Of a stretch of 64,000 nt of DNA, positions 44,064 through 53,008 are shown piece after piece. A model generated the notes under the pieces. The model saw only the letters and a program-made list of their open reading frames with translations. It was not told the DNA's origin and ran no database searches. The position numbers were made by a program, and so were the translations under genes. Each line of letters opens with the position of its first letter. Position 1 is the first letter of the stretch. The DNA comes from Ornithomonoglobus_A sp045532455 (GTDB lineage: Bacteria; Bacillota; Clostridia; UBA1381), in contig JAZSFX010000005.1 of assembly GCA_045532455.1 (NCBI GenBank), positions 11,137-75,136 on the forward strand, in the 5' to 3' direction.

Positions 44064-44071
44064 CAAAAAAA

Positions 44072-44233
44072 TTATACCAAAAATATTATATTTACCACCC
44101 AGAACATCAGAGCAAGAAAATAAAGACTTATTGCACCCAATATATTTTTATCGCGATGAGTAAAAACACCATAGCTTACGGTGCGTATGGTGCAGAGAAT
44201 TAAAATAGTGATTACTACTATGTTTCTTATCAT
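44072..44233 (-). CDS. Small membrane protein, 53 residues
   Basis: Starts ATG with GAAAGGA nine bases upstream. Two hydrophobic segments (NIVVITILILC and ISLYFLALMFWVVNIIF) are joined by a short polar turn with SYGVFTHRDKN. The SYG and KN-LGA pattern recalls short conserved clostridial membrane proteins, but I cannot name a family. It lies downstream of the gerA-gerB-gerC operon, separated from it by a family A repeat. Confidence 0.6.
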   Translation of the reverse strand: MIRNIVVITILILCTIRTVSYGVFTHRDKNILGAISLYFLALMFWVVNIIFLV

Positions 44234-44272
44234 TTTATATCCTTTCTGTATTTAATGTAAAGTCCCATAAAA

Positions 44273-44371
44273 GCAGATGGGGCTGTCTGTATAAATTTGA
44301 TATTGCGAGTTTTAAATTCGCAGAATTTATCTGTCTGAGCAATAGAATTTATACAGATTGCCCCACTCTGC
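44273..44371. repeat. Family A palindrome after gerC
   Basis: Standard copy, ends GCAGATGGGG/CCCCACTCTGC, starting 16 bases past the gerC stop; probable operon terminator. Confidence 0.82.
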
Positions 44372-44386
44372 CAAAACCTGTCCCTA

Positions 44387-45649
44387 CTATTTTTCCTGTA
44401 AAAGCTTCATTCCACTGCGGCGGATTTCCAAGTCTGACTTTACCGAGAACTTAAACTTCTTAAAATGCTTTTCGAAATCATATTCCTCAAAGTCCTTTAA
44501 CGTTAAAAACTTGCTTTTTATTTTATTGCCCAAGAGCAGTACGTCAACATTATAGCTTTGCTGACATTTTTCTATAAACTCCTCGCAAGCGGTATTTATG
44601 CTTTGCATTGCCTCATTTTCGATATCTTCTATTTGTTTTGTGCTATCGTACTTTGTTGGAATTGAATATATGTCCGACTCTAAAAACAACTTTATTTTAA
44701 CTTCCTTTTTGTCGAGGTCGATATCGTATGAGGGACGTCGCTTCTGGTTTAGCTTAAGAGTTATGGGAATATCGGTAAGAGAGTTCTCAAAGCTGATATA
44801 GCTTTTATTAAGCTCGCCTATGAGCATATTATACAGCTCACTGTCGATACCGCCCAGGTCTGCGACCATTTTGTTATCCTTAAAAAGCGTCATACCCATA
44901 GCCTCGCTCTTGTTGGAATTATAAATTGCGACCTCTCCTGCCCTGTAGTTTTTTACGTTCTTCTCAAACGGTTTTTCGTTTGTGGGCGCGTTTTTGTTGC
45001 TTTCGTTTTTCTGTGGTTTTTTGTCTTTTTCGCTACCTTCTGACGACGCGCTTTCCTTGCTTTTTGTAACACCTGCTATTGGTACCACACTACAACCTAT
45101 ACCCGTTTTTGTGTTGAAATAGAACTGCTGTAAATCTGTTTTTGGTACACCGCCACCGTCGGAGCGCTCGTAAATCAGTTGGTAGTATTTTGCAGGATTA
45201 ACCTCAATAATCGGCTTTACGTTCTCGAGATATTCGCGTGCTTTTGTGTTGGAAACCGCGATATACACGTCAGGACGAACTGCCTCGGAGCGTATCATAG
45301 TATCAACAATTTCCTCAACGCCGTCTTTTGCAACTTCCTCTGAAAAGACCACCAATTTTGCGTGCGACAGTGTAAACTTTTTCGATAAAATGTTGTTTGC
45401 AACGTTTATGCCCGAATAGATATTGGGAGCTTCTATTGTGATATTTTCTACAATATCTCCGCCTTTTCCGCCCTCCTCCGATGCACCGCCGCTTATTTGT
45501 TTCGGTTTTGCAAATTGGATTGTTATGTCGTAGCTGTTATTGTCGGCTTTGTCAAGACCAAGTGCCACAACGTAGGCAATGTCGTTCGGCTCGTTATAAC
45601 TGCACGAGGTGAGCAGAACAAGGGATAGAATAATAAGTATTTTTTTCAT
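44387..45649 (-). CDS. gerC: Ger(x)C spore germination lipoprotein
   Basis: 420 residues. Lipoprotein signal MKKILIILSLVLLTSC with Cys16. The GerAC domain follows (AYVVALGLDKADNNSYDIT, FVIE-type C-terminal block near 380). A Ser/Lys/Asn-rich stretch at about 200-240 is a flexible linker. Part of the A-B-C germinant receptor in the inner spore membrane. Start overlaps gerB by four bases. Confidence 0.92.
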   Translation of the reverse strand: MKKILIILSLVLLTSCSYNEPNDIAYVVALGLDKADNNSYDITIQFAKPKQISGGASEEGGKGGDIVENITIEAPNIYSGINVANNILSKKFTLSHAKLVVFSEEVAKDGVEEIVDTMIRSEAVRPDVYIAVSNTKAREYLENVKPIIEVNPAKYYQLIYERSDGGGVPKTDLQQFYFNTKTGIGCSVVPIAGVTKSKESASSEGSEKDKKPQKNESNKNAPTNEKPFEKNVKNYRAGEVAIYNSNKSEAMGMTLFKDNKMVADLGGIDSELYNMLIGELNKSYISFENSLTDIPITLKLNQKRRPSYDIDLDKKEVKIKLFLESDIYSIPTKYDSTKQIEDIENEAMQSINTACEEFIEKCQQSYNVDVLLLGNKIKSKFLTLKDFEEYDFEKHFKKFKFSVKSDLEIRRSGMKLLQEK

Positions 45650-46710
45650 ATTTTCTCCTTAACTTTGAAAAAATAACCGACGATAATAGGCAAAGAAAAC
45701 GCCATAATATACACAAACGGTTCAAAATACCGCAGAATACTTACCGTGCTCATCATCGAATCGGGAATAAGAGCAAAGCCTGCGCACGAGAGCGCAACAC
45801 CGAAAATCAATGGTTTTTTGTATTTTAAACCAAACGTTATTTGCCACACATAGCAGATTACGTAAATGTAGGTTGCACCATAAAGCAGAATAAGAATTGA
45901 CCATGCAAACTGAAAAATAGCTTCAAATCTATTAAAGAAGCTCGAAAGGTTTATGATTCTTGTGAGCTGATACACAGGCATTATAAACTCCTCCGAGGCA
46001 GGATAAGGAAAAACAAGCGCATATGCAACACAAATTAAAATTCCCACAAGACCGCTTATTGCGATTGATAAAAACCCGCTTTTCCATGTGCTTGTTATGG
46101 ATTTGGTGTATGGAATAAGCAGATTAAGAATAAGGATATCGCCAAAAACATACAATGAGCCAACACCTCTAAAAAATATTCTACCAAACCCTGCACCAAA
46201 GAGAGGAACAATGTTCTCGGCGCGGTAGTTTCCCGAAAGCAACAACAAAAAACCGATAAAAAGGATTGCCATAAAAGGCAGAATAATAGTGGTTATTTTT
46301 GCGATTGCCTTTAAGCCAAAAATCGCACCCAGGCACGAAGAAAGCGCAAAAACACCCAAGATTAGCTCAGTATCGGTATCCTGAAGAAGTACAACCTTAA
46401 CGCTTTCGGGAAAAATTCGCATAACAGAAATAAAGAGAGTAAAAAGCACAATAATGCACAAGCTCCCCACAATAATTCTTGCTCCTTTTCCAAAAGAGGC
46501 AAATGAGAGTTCAAGCACATTCTTGTTTTTTGTGTATATCTTTTTTGTTACGTAAAAAAGCGATAGAGCAAGTAATGTTACGTAAAGCATTTCTATCCAC
46601 GCGGCAGTTGCGCTCCGCAATATTACCTCGCGCGGATAGAGCAAAACAAGCTTGGTGCATATTAAATTTATTAAAACACTTGATAATTCCTTTTGGGATA
46701 ACATAAACAA
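45646..46710 (-). CDS. gerB: GerB-type germinant receptor permease
   Basis: 354 residues, about ten membrane helices in the APC-like GerAB fold. Early FSQKEL-like start (MLSQKELSSVLINLICTK). GerB subunits bind the germinant. 13 bases downstream of gerA and overlapping gerC, so one operon, normally under SigG in the forespore. Confidence 0.92.
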   Translation of the reverse strand: MFMLSQKELSSVLINLICTKLVLLYPREVILRSATAAWIEMLYVTLLALSLFYVTKKIYTKNKNVLELSFASFGKGARIIVGSLCIIVLFTLFISVMRIFPESVKVVLLQDTDTELILGVFALSSCLGAIFGLKAIAKITTIILPFMAILFIGFLLLLSGNYRAENIVPLFGAGFGRIFFRGVGSLYVFGDILILNLLIPYTKSITSTWKSGFLSIAISGLVGILICVAYALVFPYPASEEFIMPVYQLTRIINLSSFFNRFEAIFQFAWSILILLYGATYIYVICYVWQITFGLKYKKPLIFGVALSCAGFALIPDSMMSTVSILRYFEPFVYIMAFSLPIIVGYFFKVKEKI

Positions 46711-46723
46711 ATCCTTTCCGTTA

Positions 46724-48334
46724 TTAACGCCATTTTCTGCTTATTTTGGGCTCGCTTTTCGGTTTTTTTGTTTTTAAAAAACGGGGACGGTTTTCCCTTT
46801 TCCAGACAGGGTTTTCAAAAAATGCAGTTTCGGTGCTGGTTGAGGAACGCTTTGGCATAGGCGACAAAAACGGAACACCAAAGCTTGTTTGAGTAGCAAG
46901 ATACAAAGCATACAAAACAAGACCTGCCGCAATTCCGTAAAAGCCAAGACTCGCACCCAGAAAAATAAAAACAAGGCGCAAAATCCTGTATCCCCACGCA
47001 AGAGAATAGTCAGAAATTGCAAACGAGCCAATTCCCGTAAGCGCAATTATTATTATCATCAGTGGACTTACAATCTTTGCGCTTACTGCCGCCTGACCTA
47101 AAATAAGACCGCCCACAATACCGAGCGTTGAGCCGATGGGAGAAGGCATACGAATTCCTGCCTCGCGCACAAGCTCAAACGAAATATCCATCAAAACAAG
47201 CTCCAGCACGCTTGGGAACGGGACATTTTCGCGCGCGGCACTTATGGAATAGAGCAGATATGTGGGAATAAGCTCCTGATGAAAAAGCGTTGTAGCAAGG
47301 TAAAGACCAGGTAACAATAACGAGATAAACGCCGCAAAAATATGCATAATACGCGTCATATTTGCAAAAGGCAGCCGCAGATACGGGTCGGATACCGAGT
47401 GCGAAAGCTCAAAGAGCGACGTAGGAAACACCAGAGCGCGCGGACTTCCGTTAAGTATGAGTGCCACTCTGCCCTGAGTGAGTGCGCGTGCCACTCTGTC
47501 GGGGCGTTCGGTTTCCAAAAGTTGACTTGTTGCCATAAATGTCTTGTCCTCAACAAGCATTTCCACTTCTTCTATTGCGATTATATAATCGGTCGAAATT
47601 CCGTTAAGACGACGTCGTACCTCGTTTACCAATTCCTCGTTTGCAATGTCGTTTATATAAAGTAAAACACCGCGCGTTTTTGAAATATTACCGAGCTTTA
47701 CACCTTCTGCAATCAGCTTTTCAGTTTTAATTATTTTTCGCACAAGTGCAGTGTTGGTTCGGAGCATTTCGGCAAATGCCTCCTGAGGTCCGTAGATGCT
47801 TTGCTCCGTTTCGGGCTTGTCTATGCTTCGTGTGCTCCAGCCTCTTACATCTAAAATAAAGGCTTTAGAAAACCCGTCTACAAACACTGCCGCACAACCA
47901 AAATTAACCTCCTCACTGACCAAATCCATATCATCTGTTGCACGGGATTGAGAATGAGAAATAAAACACTCCATTATTTCTTCCTCAAAAGAGTGCATAT
48001 TAGCATTTTGTATATATGGAAGCTTTTGCAGTGGTTGGATAATAGATTCATTTACGTACACGGTATTAACCATTCCCTCTATAAATACCACAAAAGCGCG
48101 TGTGTTCCCTTTAAGGCGAATGGCGCGAAAAATAAAATCGTTATTTAAGGGGATAGAAAAGCGCTTTTTTATATATGCCTCGTTTTCTTCGATATCTTTT
48201 GAAACGGATTGCTTTTCTTGTTGCTTTTTCTCGTTTCGTATGTCGTAGGCAATGTGGGTGCGCTCCTCGCTAAGAGTGAATTTTTGCTCCTTTTTTTCGG
48301 GATTAAACAAAAAAAGACTTTTAAGACGTAACAT
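46724..48334 (-). CDS. gerA: GerA-type spore germination protein
   Basis: 536 residues. Large N-terminal cytosolic part (about 1-330) with RSWSTRSIDKPETEQSIYGPQEAF-like block broken by short loops, then about five membrane helices and a basic C-terminal tail. First gene of the gerA-gerB-gerC operon. GerA subunits form the germination ion channel. Identity of the germinant cannot be told. Confidence 0.93.
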   Translation of the reverse strand: MLRLKSLFLFNPEKKEQKFTLSEERTHIAYDIRNEKKQQEKQSVSKDIEENEAYIKKRFSIPLNNDFIFRAIRLKGNTRAFVVFIEGMVNTVYVNESIIQPLQKLPYIQNANMHSFEEEIMECFISHSQSRATDDMDLVSEEVNFGCAAVFVDGFSKAFILDVRGWSTRSIDKPETEQSIYGPQEAFAEMLRTNTALVRKIIKTEKLIAEGVKLGNISKTRGVLLYINDIANEELVNEVRRRLNGISTDYIIAIEEVEMLVEDKTFMATSQLLETERPDRVARALTQGRVALILNGSPRALVFPTSLFELSHSVSDPYLRLPFANMTRIMHIFAAFISLLLPGLYLATTLFHQELIPTYLLYSISAARENVPFPSVLELVLMDISFELVREAGIRMPSPIGSTLGIVGGLILGQAAVSAKIVSPLMIIIIALTGIGSFAISDYSLAWGYRILRLVFIFLGASLGFYGIAAGLVLYALYLATQTSFGVPFLSPMPKRSSTSTETAFFENPVWKRENRPRFLKTKKPKSEPKISRKWR

Positions 48335-48463
48335 AATTTGTAAAAATCCTTTCGTAAAAATGTGATACCTATGCCATTTTCAGATTTTATAGGATTATTT
48401 TCCCCAAAAATATACCAATTATTCTGTAATATGGATTTATTACAAAAAAATTAAATTTTAAAA

Positions 48464-48479
48464 TGTTTCACGTGAACCA
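48464..48479. promoter_or_regulatory. parS-like site upstream of parA
   Basis: TGTTTCACGTGAACCA matches the ParB-binding consensus TGTTTCACGTGAAACA at 15 of 16 positions. It directly precedes the parA -35 box. Confidence 0.88.
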
Positions 48480-48507
48480 TTTACAAATGAAAAAATTGTG
48501 TTATAAT
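48480..48507 (+). promoter_or_regulatory. Likely parA promoter
   Basis: TTTACA, 16-base spacer, TATAAT. Abuts the parS-like site, so ParB could repress it. Confidence 0.6.
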
Positions 48508-48526
48508 AATAAATATAAACCATAAT

Positions 48527-48693
48527 CGTAGGGTTCGGCGGTTTCCGACGAACCGCAAAACAAACAAAAAACGGAATGTCGACAAGCGCCATTCCCTACA
48601 AGCAATATCAAATTTATACAAATTACCCTCTCTGCATTCTACAAAAAGAGAGAAAAAACAAATAACGTAGGGGAGGATGACCACATCCTCCCG
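48527..48693. repeat. Three family B units and half a family A repeat before parA
   Basis: A facing pair at 48527-48555 (GGTTCG/CGAACC) and 48572-48599 (GGAATG/CATTCC), then only the right half of family A (48602-48637), then a sense unit at 48666-48693 (GGGAGGATG/CATCCTCCC) ending 27 nt before parA. Confidence 0.75.
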
Positions 48694-48720
48694 CAAAAAA
48701 CACAAAAAAGGAGAAAAACA

Positions 48721-49485
48721 ATGGCAAAGGTAATTGCTGTTACTAATCAAAAAGGCGGCGTGGGAAAAACCACAACCGCGGTAAACCTCAGTGCGTGTCT
48801 TGCATATATGGGCAAAAAAACGCTCCTTATAGACTGCGACCCGCAAGGTAATTCCACGGGCGGCTTTGGAATTAACAAGAGTGAATGTGAACTTAGCATT
48901 TACGAATGTCTTGTTGATTCGTCAAAAACAAAGAGCGCAATAATAAAAACACCGTATATTAATATGTACGTTCTGCCCTCGTCATCAAATCTTAGCGGAG
49001 CAGAAATAGAGCTTGTTTACGAAGAAAACCGCGAATATTTTCTTAAAAAGACATTATCCGAGGTCAGAGATGATTTCGATTTTATAATAATTGACGCACC
49101 GCCTTCACTAGGTATGATTACAATAAATATCTTAACCGCGTGCGATACAATTCTTATACCAATTCAGTGCGAATACTACGCCTTAGAGGGTGTTTCTCAG
49201 CTTATCGGCACGGTTAAATCGGTAAAAAAGAAGCTAAACCCGAAAATAAACATAGAGGGTGTTGTGGGAACAATGTACGACGGAAGAACAAATCTTTCCA
49301 TTCAGGTTCTGGAAGAAATAAAGAAATTCTTTCCCAATATGGTGTACAAAACAGTAATTCCGCGAAATATCCGTCTTTCCGAAGCGCCAAGCTACGGTGA
49401 GCCGATAATTAAATATGACCGCACCTCAAAGGGCGCAGACGCGTATATGGCGCTCGCAAAAGAGGTAATTGATAGAAACAAATAA
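48721..49485 (+). CDS. parA: ParA/Soj chromosome partition ATPase
   Basis: 254 residues. Deviant Walker A KGGVGKTT (11-18), IIDAPPSLG and a typical late CEYYALEGVSQL. ParA moves origin regions with ParB and tunes DnaA activity. ATG with AAAGGAG upstream. Together with parB and two parS sites it forms a full partition locus near oriC. Confidence 0.97.
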   Translation: MAKVIAVTNQKGGVGKTTTAVNLSACLAYMGKKTLLIDCDPQGNSTGGFGINKSECELSIYECLVDSSKTKSAIIKTPYINMYVLPSSSNLSGAEIELVYEENREYFLKKTLSEVRDDFDFIIIDAPPSLGMITINILTACDTILIPIQCEYYALEGVSQLIGTVKSVKKKLNPKINIEGVVGTMYDGRTNLSIQVLEEIKKFFPNMVYKTVIPRNIRLSEAPSYGEPIIKYDRTSKGADAYMALAKEVIDRNK

Positions 49486-49511
49486 CGTAGGGGAGGGGCT
49501 TGCTCCTCCCG
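49486..49511 (+). repeat. Family B hairpin between parA and parB, sense-leader subclass
   Basis: CGTAGGGGAGGGGCTTGCTC then CTCCCG. It begins directly after the parA stop and ends 30 nt before the parB start. Confidence 0.75.
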
Positions 49512-49541
49512 CAAATATACAAACAAAAAAGGAGAAAACCA

Positions 49542-50420
49542 ATGGCAAAAAAAGGACTTGGAAAGGGCTTGGGGTCGTTCTTTGAAAATGACGAAATCCC
49601 CGCTATAACCGAAGAAATCACTACCAAGGTGCAACCCACACAGGAAATTGCACTTTCAAAAATTGAGCCGAATAAAAATCAACCCCGACACACATTTGAT
49701 AAAGAAAAGCTCCAAGCGCTTGCGGACTCAATAAAGGAGCAGGGACTCATTCAACCGCTTATTGTTACAAAGCAGCAAAATGACAGATATATGATAGTTG
49801 CGGGCGAAAGACGATGGCGCGCGGCAAAGCTTGCAGGCTTAAAAAAGGTAAGTGTGGTAATAAAGGAATATACCGACGCGCAGATTGCACAGATTGCTTT
49901 AATCGAAAATCTGCAGCGTGAGGACTTAAACCCCATCGAAGAAGCGCTTGGCTACCGTTCGCTTTTGGAGGAGTATTCACTCACACAAGACGCACTGAGC
50001 CGCATAAGCGGAAAGAGCAGAAGTGCCATTGCAAACGCAATAAGACTTTTATCGCTTGAAGAAGGATTGCAAAAGCTTGTTATTTCGGGCGAGTTGTCGG
50101 GCGGACATGCACGTGCGCTGTTGTCTTTGGAGGGCAAAAAGGAAAGAGAAGCTATTGCAAAAAGAATAATCGACGAGGATTTGAGTGTAAGACAGACCGA
50201 GAACATCTGTGCCGCTGCCAAAAAGACAAAAAAGCAGGGCAAAGCACCAAAAAAAGAGGATAGCGCATACAAAATAGAGATTGAGCGCATACAGGAAACT
50301 CTTTGCTCGGGGTTTGGAACAAAGGTGAAAATCGTAAGTAGTAAGAATAAGGGCAAGATTGAGATTGAATATTACGGAAATGACGATTTAGAGCGCATTT
50401 TAGGAATGTTTAATATATAA
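49542..50420 (+). CDS. parB: ParB/Spo0J, centromere-binding CTPase
   Basis: 292 residues from the ATG at 49542 behind AAAGGAG; upstream in-frame codons come from the repeat. N-terminal GLGKGLGSFF (ParA contact), the CTP motif GERRWRAAKLAG, ENLQREDLNPIEEA and a helix-turn-helix (LSRISGKSRSAIANAIRLL) that reads parS. Spreads around parS and recruits SMC. Confidence 0.97.
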   Translation: MAKKGLGKGLGSFFENDEIPAITEEITTKVQPTQEIALSKIEPNKNQPRHTFDKEKLQALADSIKEQGLIQPLIVTKQQNDRYMIVAGERRWRAAKLAGLKKVSVVIKEYTDAQIAQIALIENLQREDLNPIEEALGYRSLLEEYSLTQDALSRISGKSRSAIANAIRLLSLEEGLQKLVISGELSGGHARALLSLEGKKEREAIAKRIIDEDLSVRQTENICAAAKKTKKQGKAPKKEDSAYKIEIERIQETLCSGFGTKVKIVSSKNKGKIEIEYYGNDDLERILGMFNI

Positions 50421-50444
50421 ACTACCAAGAAAGGACATAAAGAA

Positions 50445-50939
50445 ATGAATTTTTATTTTGTAATTGTTGTTGTTATTCTTATTATTCTGGTTATTGCCTG
50501 TATGATAATGAATTCCATAAACACCTCAAAAATCAATAATATGCTAAGCTATGCCGAAGACGGAGACCTGGGCGGAGTGATGGAAAAGTACTTCAACAAG
50601 GTAAGCGAGCTTGCAAACAGCATTAAGTCGAAGTCGGATAATGCTATGATAGACCGAATAGAGAAGTTAGAGGCAAAGTCGCTATCATCTCTTTCGCATA
50701 TGGGCGTAGTAAACTTCGACGCGTTCGATGACGTAAAGGGGAATTTGAGCTTTTCACTAACACTGCTTGATGATTGCGGCGATGGATTTATTCTCACGTC
50801 TCTTTACGGGCACAACTCAAACAACACATACGTTAGAAAGATAGAAAGCGGCGAGGCGCAAGTAAAACTGCTAGACGAAGAGCTTCAAAGTCTTGAAATG
50901 GCAAAAAGCGGGGTGAAGAGTGATGACAAACAAGGATAA
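50445..50939 (+). CDS. DUF4446 family protein
   Basis: 164 residues. One N-terminal membrane helix (about 3-22), a helical segment, and a conserved C-terminal block VNFDAFDDVKGNLSFSLTLLD with DGFILTSLYGHNSN. Often located after parB in clostridia; function unknown. Its end overlaps the next gene by 17 bases. Confidence 0.85.
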   Translation: MNFYFVIVVVILIILVIACMIMNSINTSKINNMLSYAEDGDLGGVMEKYFNKVSELANSIKSKSDNAMIDRIEKLEAKSLSSLSHMGVVNFDAFDDVKGNLSFSLTLLDDCGDGFILTSLYGHNSNNTYVRKIESGEAQVKLLDEELQSLEMAKSGVKSDDKQG

Positions 50940-51336
50940 GAATAGCACAAAATCGTTGTTTTTATACACAGCTCTCATATTTGTTGTTGCGCTTTTACTT
51001 ATATTAATATCGTTCTTTGGGGACTCAAATCTGCAAAGAAGTATCACACACACCGAGCCGACACAAACTCCCGCAGCGTCGCAGTATCCAAACAAGATAT
51101 CGGAGCGCGCGGCAGAGCTGAGCGAGGAAAATATGCGTCTTATGGGCGAGAACAAGACATTAAAAGAAGAAAACACTGCACTTAAATCACAGCTTGAAAC
51201 CTACAAAAAGCTATTTAGTGCAAAAGAGCAAAAGGACTCCCAAAACCTTGAGGAAGCAACACGAATTTTGGGAGAAATTAACTATGAAAACCTTGACAAC
51301 GCACAAAAAGCAATGTATAATAATATAAAATCGTAG
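50923..51336 (+). CDS. Membrane-anchored coiled-coil protein, unknown
   Basis: 137 residues from the ATG at 50923 (a GTG just before it is possible). One membrane helix (about 14-32), a Thr/Pro linker and a coiled coil (SEENMRLMGENKTLKEEN, LKSQLETYKKL), resembling divisome-type bitopic proteins but unassigned. The TAG stop lies inside the CGTAGGG of a family B element. Confidence 0.6.
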   Translation: MTNKDKNSTKSLFLYTALIFVVALLLILISFFGDSNLQRSITHTEPTQTPAASQYPNKISERAAELSEENMRLMGENKTLKEENTALKSQLETYKKLFSAKEQKDSQNLEEATRILGEINYENLDNAQKAMYNNIKS

Positions 51337-51502
51337 GGAATGGCGCTTGTCGACATTCCGGAAAACCAAGGCGGTGCATCGTAAACGCTGCACCCTACAA
51401 TGTTCTATTAAATATTTAAAAATTTCGTTGCGGATGGGATAAAGCCGTGCCCTACAACGTTTGATTATCACATTATCGTAGGGCAGGGGCTTGCTCCTGC
51501 CG
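51332..51502. repeat. Four family B units between DUF4446 operon and serS
   Basis: A facing pair 51332-51360 (GGAATG/CATTCC) and 51372-51398 (GGTGCA/TGCACC), a minus unit 51431-51455 (GCCGTGCCCTAC end) and a sense unit 51477-51502 (GGCAGG/CCTGCC, GGCTTGCTC loop) ending 45 nt before serS. No T-box seen. Confidence 0.75.
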
Positions 51503-51547
51503 AAAAAAGAAAAGCAAAGATTAAAACACGAAAGGAATATATATAAA

Positions 51548-52819
51548 ATGTTAGACATTAAAGTTTTACGTCAGGAGCCTGAAAAAATAAAAGAGGCACT
51601 AAAAAAGAGAAATAACGACCTCGATATCACACCCGCTATTGCACTTGATGCAAAAAGACGTGAAATTCTCGCCGATGTTGAGGAGAAAAAAGCAAAGCAA
51701 AACGCAATATCCAAGCAAATTCCGCAAATGAAAAAGGCGGGCGAGGATACAACCGAAATATTTAAAGAAATGAAAGAGCTTAGCGATAACATAAAAGTCC
51801 TCGACGACGAAGTGCGTGAAATTGACGCCAATCTGAGAGATTTTATGCTAAGAATACCAAATATTCCGAACGAGAGCGTTCCCGTTGGTGCTGACGACAG
51901 CGAAAATGTCGAGGTAAGACGCTATAGCGAGCCAAGAAAGTTTGATTTTGAGCCAAAAGCACATTGGGATATAGGCACCGACCTTGATATCCTCGACTTT
52001 GAAAGAGGCACAAAGCTAACAGGCACAAGATTTACAGTATACAAAGACAAGGGCGCAAGACTAGAGCGTGCAGTTATTCAGTATTTCTTAAACACACATA
52101 CTGATAAATCAGGCTACACCGAAATTCAACCGCCATACATTGTAAACCGCGCGTCTATGACAGGCACAGGACAACTTCCAAAGTTTGAAGAAGACGCTTT
52201 TAAGCTTACCATAAACGACTACTTCTTAATTCCAACCGCAGAAGTTCCCGTAACAAACCTTTATCGCGACGAAATTCTTGACGGAGCAAAGCTGCCTATA
52301 AAATACTGCGCATACTCCGCATGCTTCAGAGCAGAGGCAGGAAGCGCAGGCAGAGACACAAGAGGTCTTATAAGACAACACCAATTCAACAAGGTAGAGC
52401 TTGTTAAGTTTGCACGTCCCGAAAACAGCTATGAGGAACTCGAATCACTTACAAAAGACGCCGAGCGCCTGCTCGAGGGTCTGGGACTTCCGTACAGGGT
52501 TGTAACTCTTTCAACAGGCGATTTAGGTTTCTCATCTGCAAAAACCTACGATATAGAGGTATGGATGCCAAGCTATAACAGATACGTAGAAATCTCGTCT
52601 TGCTCAAACTTTGAGGATTATCAGGCAAGACGTGCCAACATAAAGTTCAAGGACAATCCAAAGGACAAGGCACAGTTTGTTCATACTTTAAATGGCTCAG
52701 GTCTTGCAGTAGGCAGAACAGTTGCCGCAATTTTGGAAAACTATCAGAACGAAGATGGCTCGGTAACAGTTCCTGAAGCGCTAAGACCGTATATGGGTTG
52801 CGATGTTATTGAGGGCTAA
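51548..52819 (+). CDS. serS: Seryl-tRNA synthetase
   Basis: 423 residues from the ATG at 51548 with AAAGGAA upstream. N-terminal long coiled-coil arm (about 25-105) that grips tRNA-Ser, then class II motifs: TGTGQLPKFEEDAF, motif 2 CFRAEAGSAGRDTRGLIRQHQF and motif 3 GSGLAVGRTVAAILE. Normal length. Confidence 0.97.
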   Translation: MLDIKVLRQEPEKIKEALKKRNNDLDITPAIALDAKRREILADVEEKKAKQNAISKQIPQMKKAGEDTTEIFKEMKELSDNIKVLDDEVREIDANLRDFMLRIPNIPNESVPVGADDSENVEVRRYSEPRKFDFEPKAHWDIGTDLDILDFERGTKLTGTRFTVYKDKGARLERAVIQYFLNTHTDKSGYTEIQPPYIVNRASMTGTGQLPKFEEDAFKLTINDYFLIPTAEVPVTNLYRDEILDGAKLPIKYCAYSACFRAEAGSAGRDTRGLIRQHQFNKVELVKFARPENSYEELESLTKDAERLLEGLGLPYRVVTLSTGDLGFSSAKTYDIEVWMPSYNRYVEISSCSNFEDYQARRANIKFKDNPKDKAQFVHTLNGSGLAVGRTVAAILENYQNEDGSVTVPEALRPYMGCDVIEG

Positions 52820-52866
52820 GAAAAATTGCGCAGACCACCTTAATGCAGCCTAAAAATTTAAACAAA

Positions 52867-52964
52867 GCAGAGAGGATAGCCTGTAGAAATTCGATGTTGC
52901 GAGTTTTAAATCCGTAGGATTTATCTGTCTGAGCAACAGAATTTATACAGACTGCCCTCTCTGC
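52867..52964. repeat. Family A palindrome after serS
   Basis: Ends GCAGAGAGGA/CCCTCTCTGC with a slightly diverged middle. Lies 48 bases past the serS stop, between convergent genes. Confidence 0.82.
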
Positions 52965-52970
52965 ACAAAC

Positions 52971-53008
52971 AAAAGGGATAATGTTTCACGTGAAACATTA
53001 TCCCTTTT
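52971..53008. promoter_or_regulatory. Perfect parS inside a 38-bp palindrome
   Basis: The core 52982-52997 is exactly TGTTTCACGTGAAACA. The perfect palindrome extends to 38 bases with AAAAGGGATAA/TTATCCCTTTT flanks, which also resemble a two-way terminator stem between serS and the AraC gene. Confidence 0.93.

Noticed and set aside
49500..51547. In-frame upstream extensions of parB, serS and ricT that start with MLLP
   Set aside because: The residues come from TTG-CTC-CTC-CCG inside the B hairpin loop. No ribosome binding site precedes the TTG, and the internal ATG codons have good ones. Frame openness in three of seven cases is about what chance gives.
51337..51547. T-box leader before serS
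   Set aside because: The interval is filled by family B hairpins; no T-box core or terminator-antiterminator pair was found. The short gaps before lysS and glyQS also leave no room for one.
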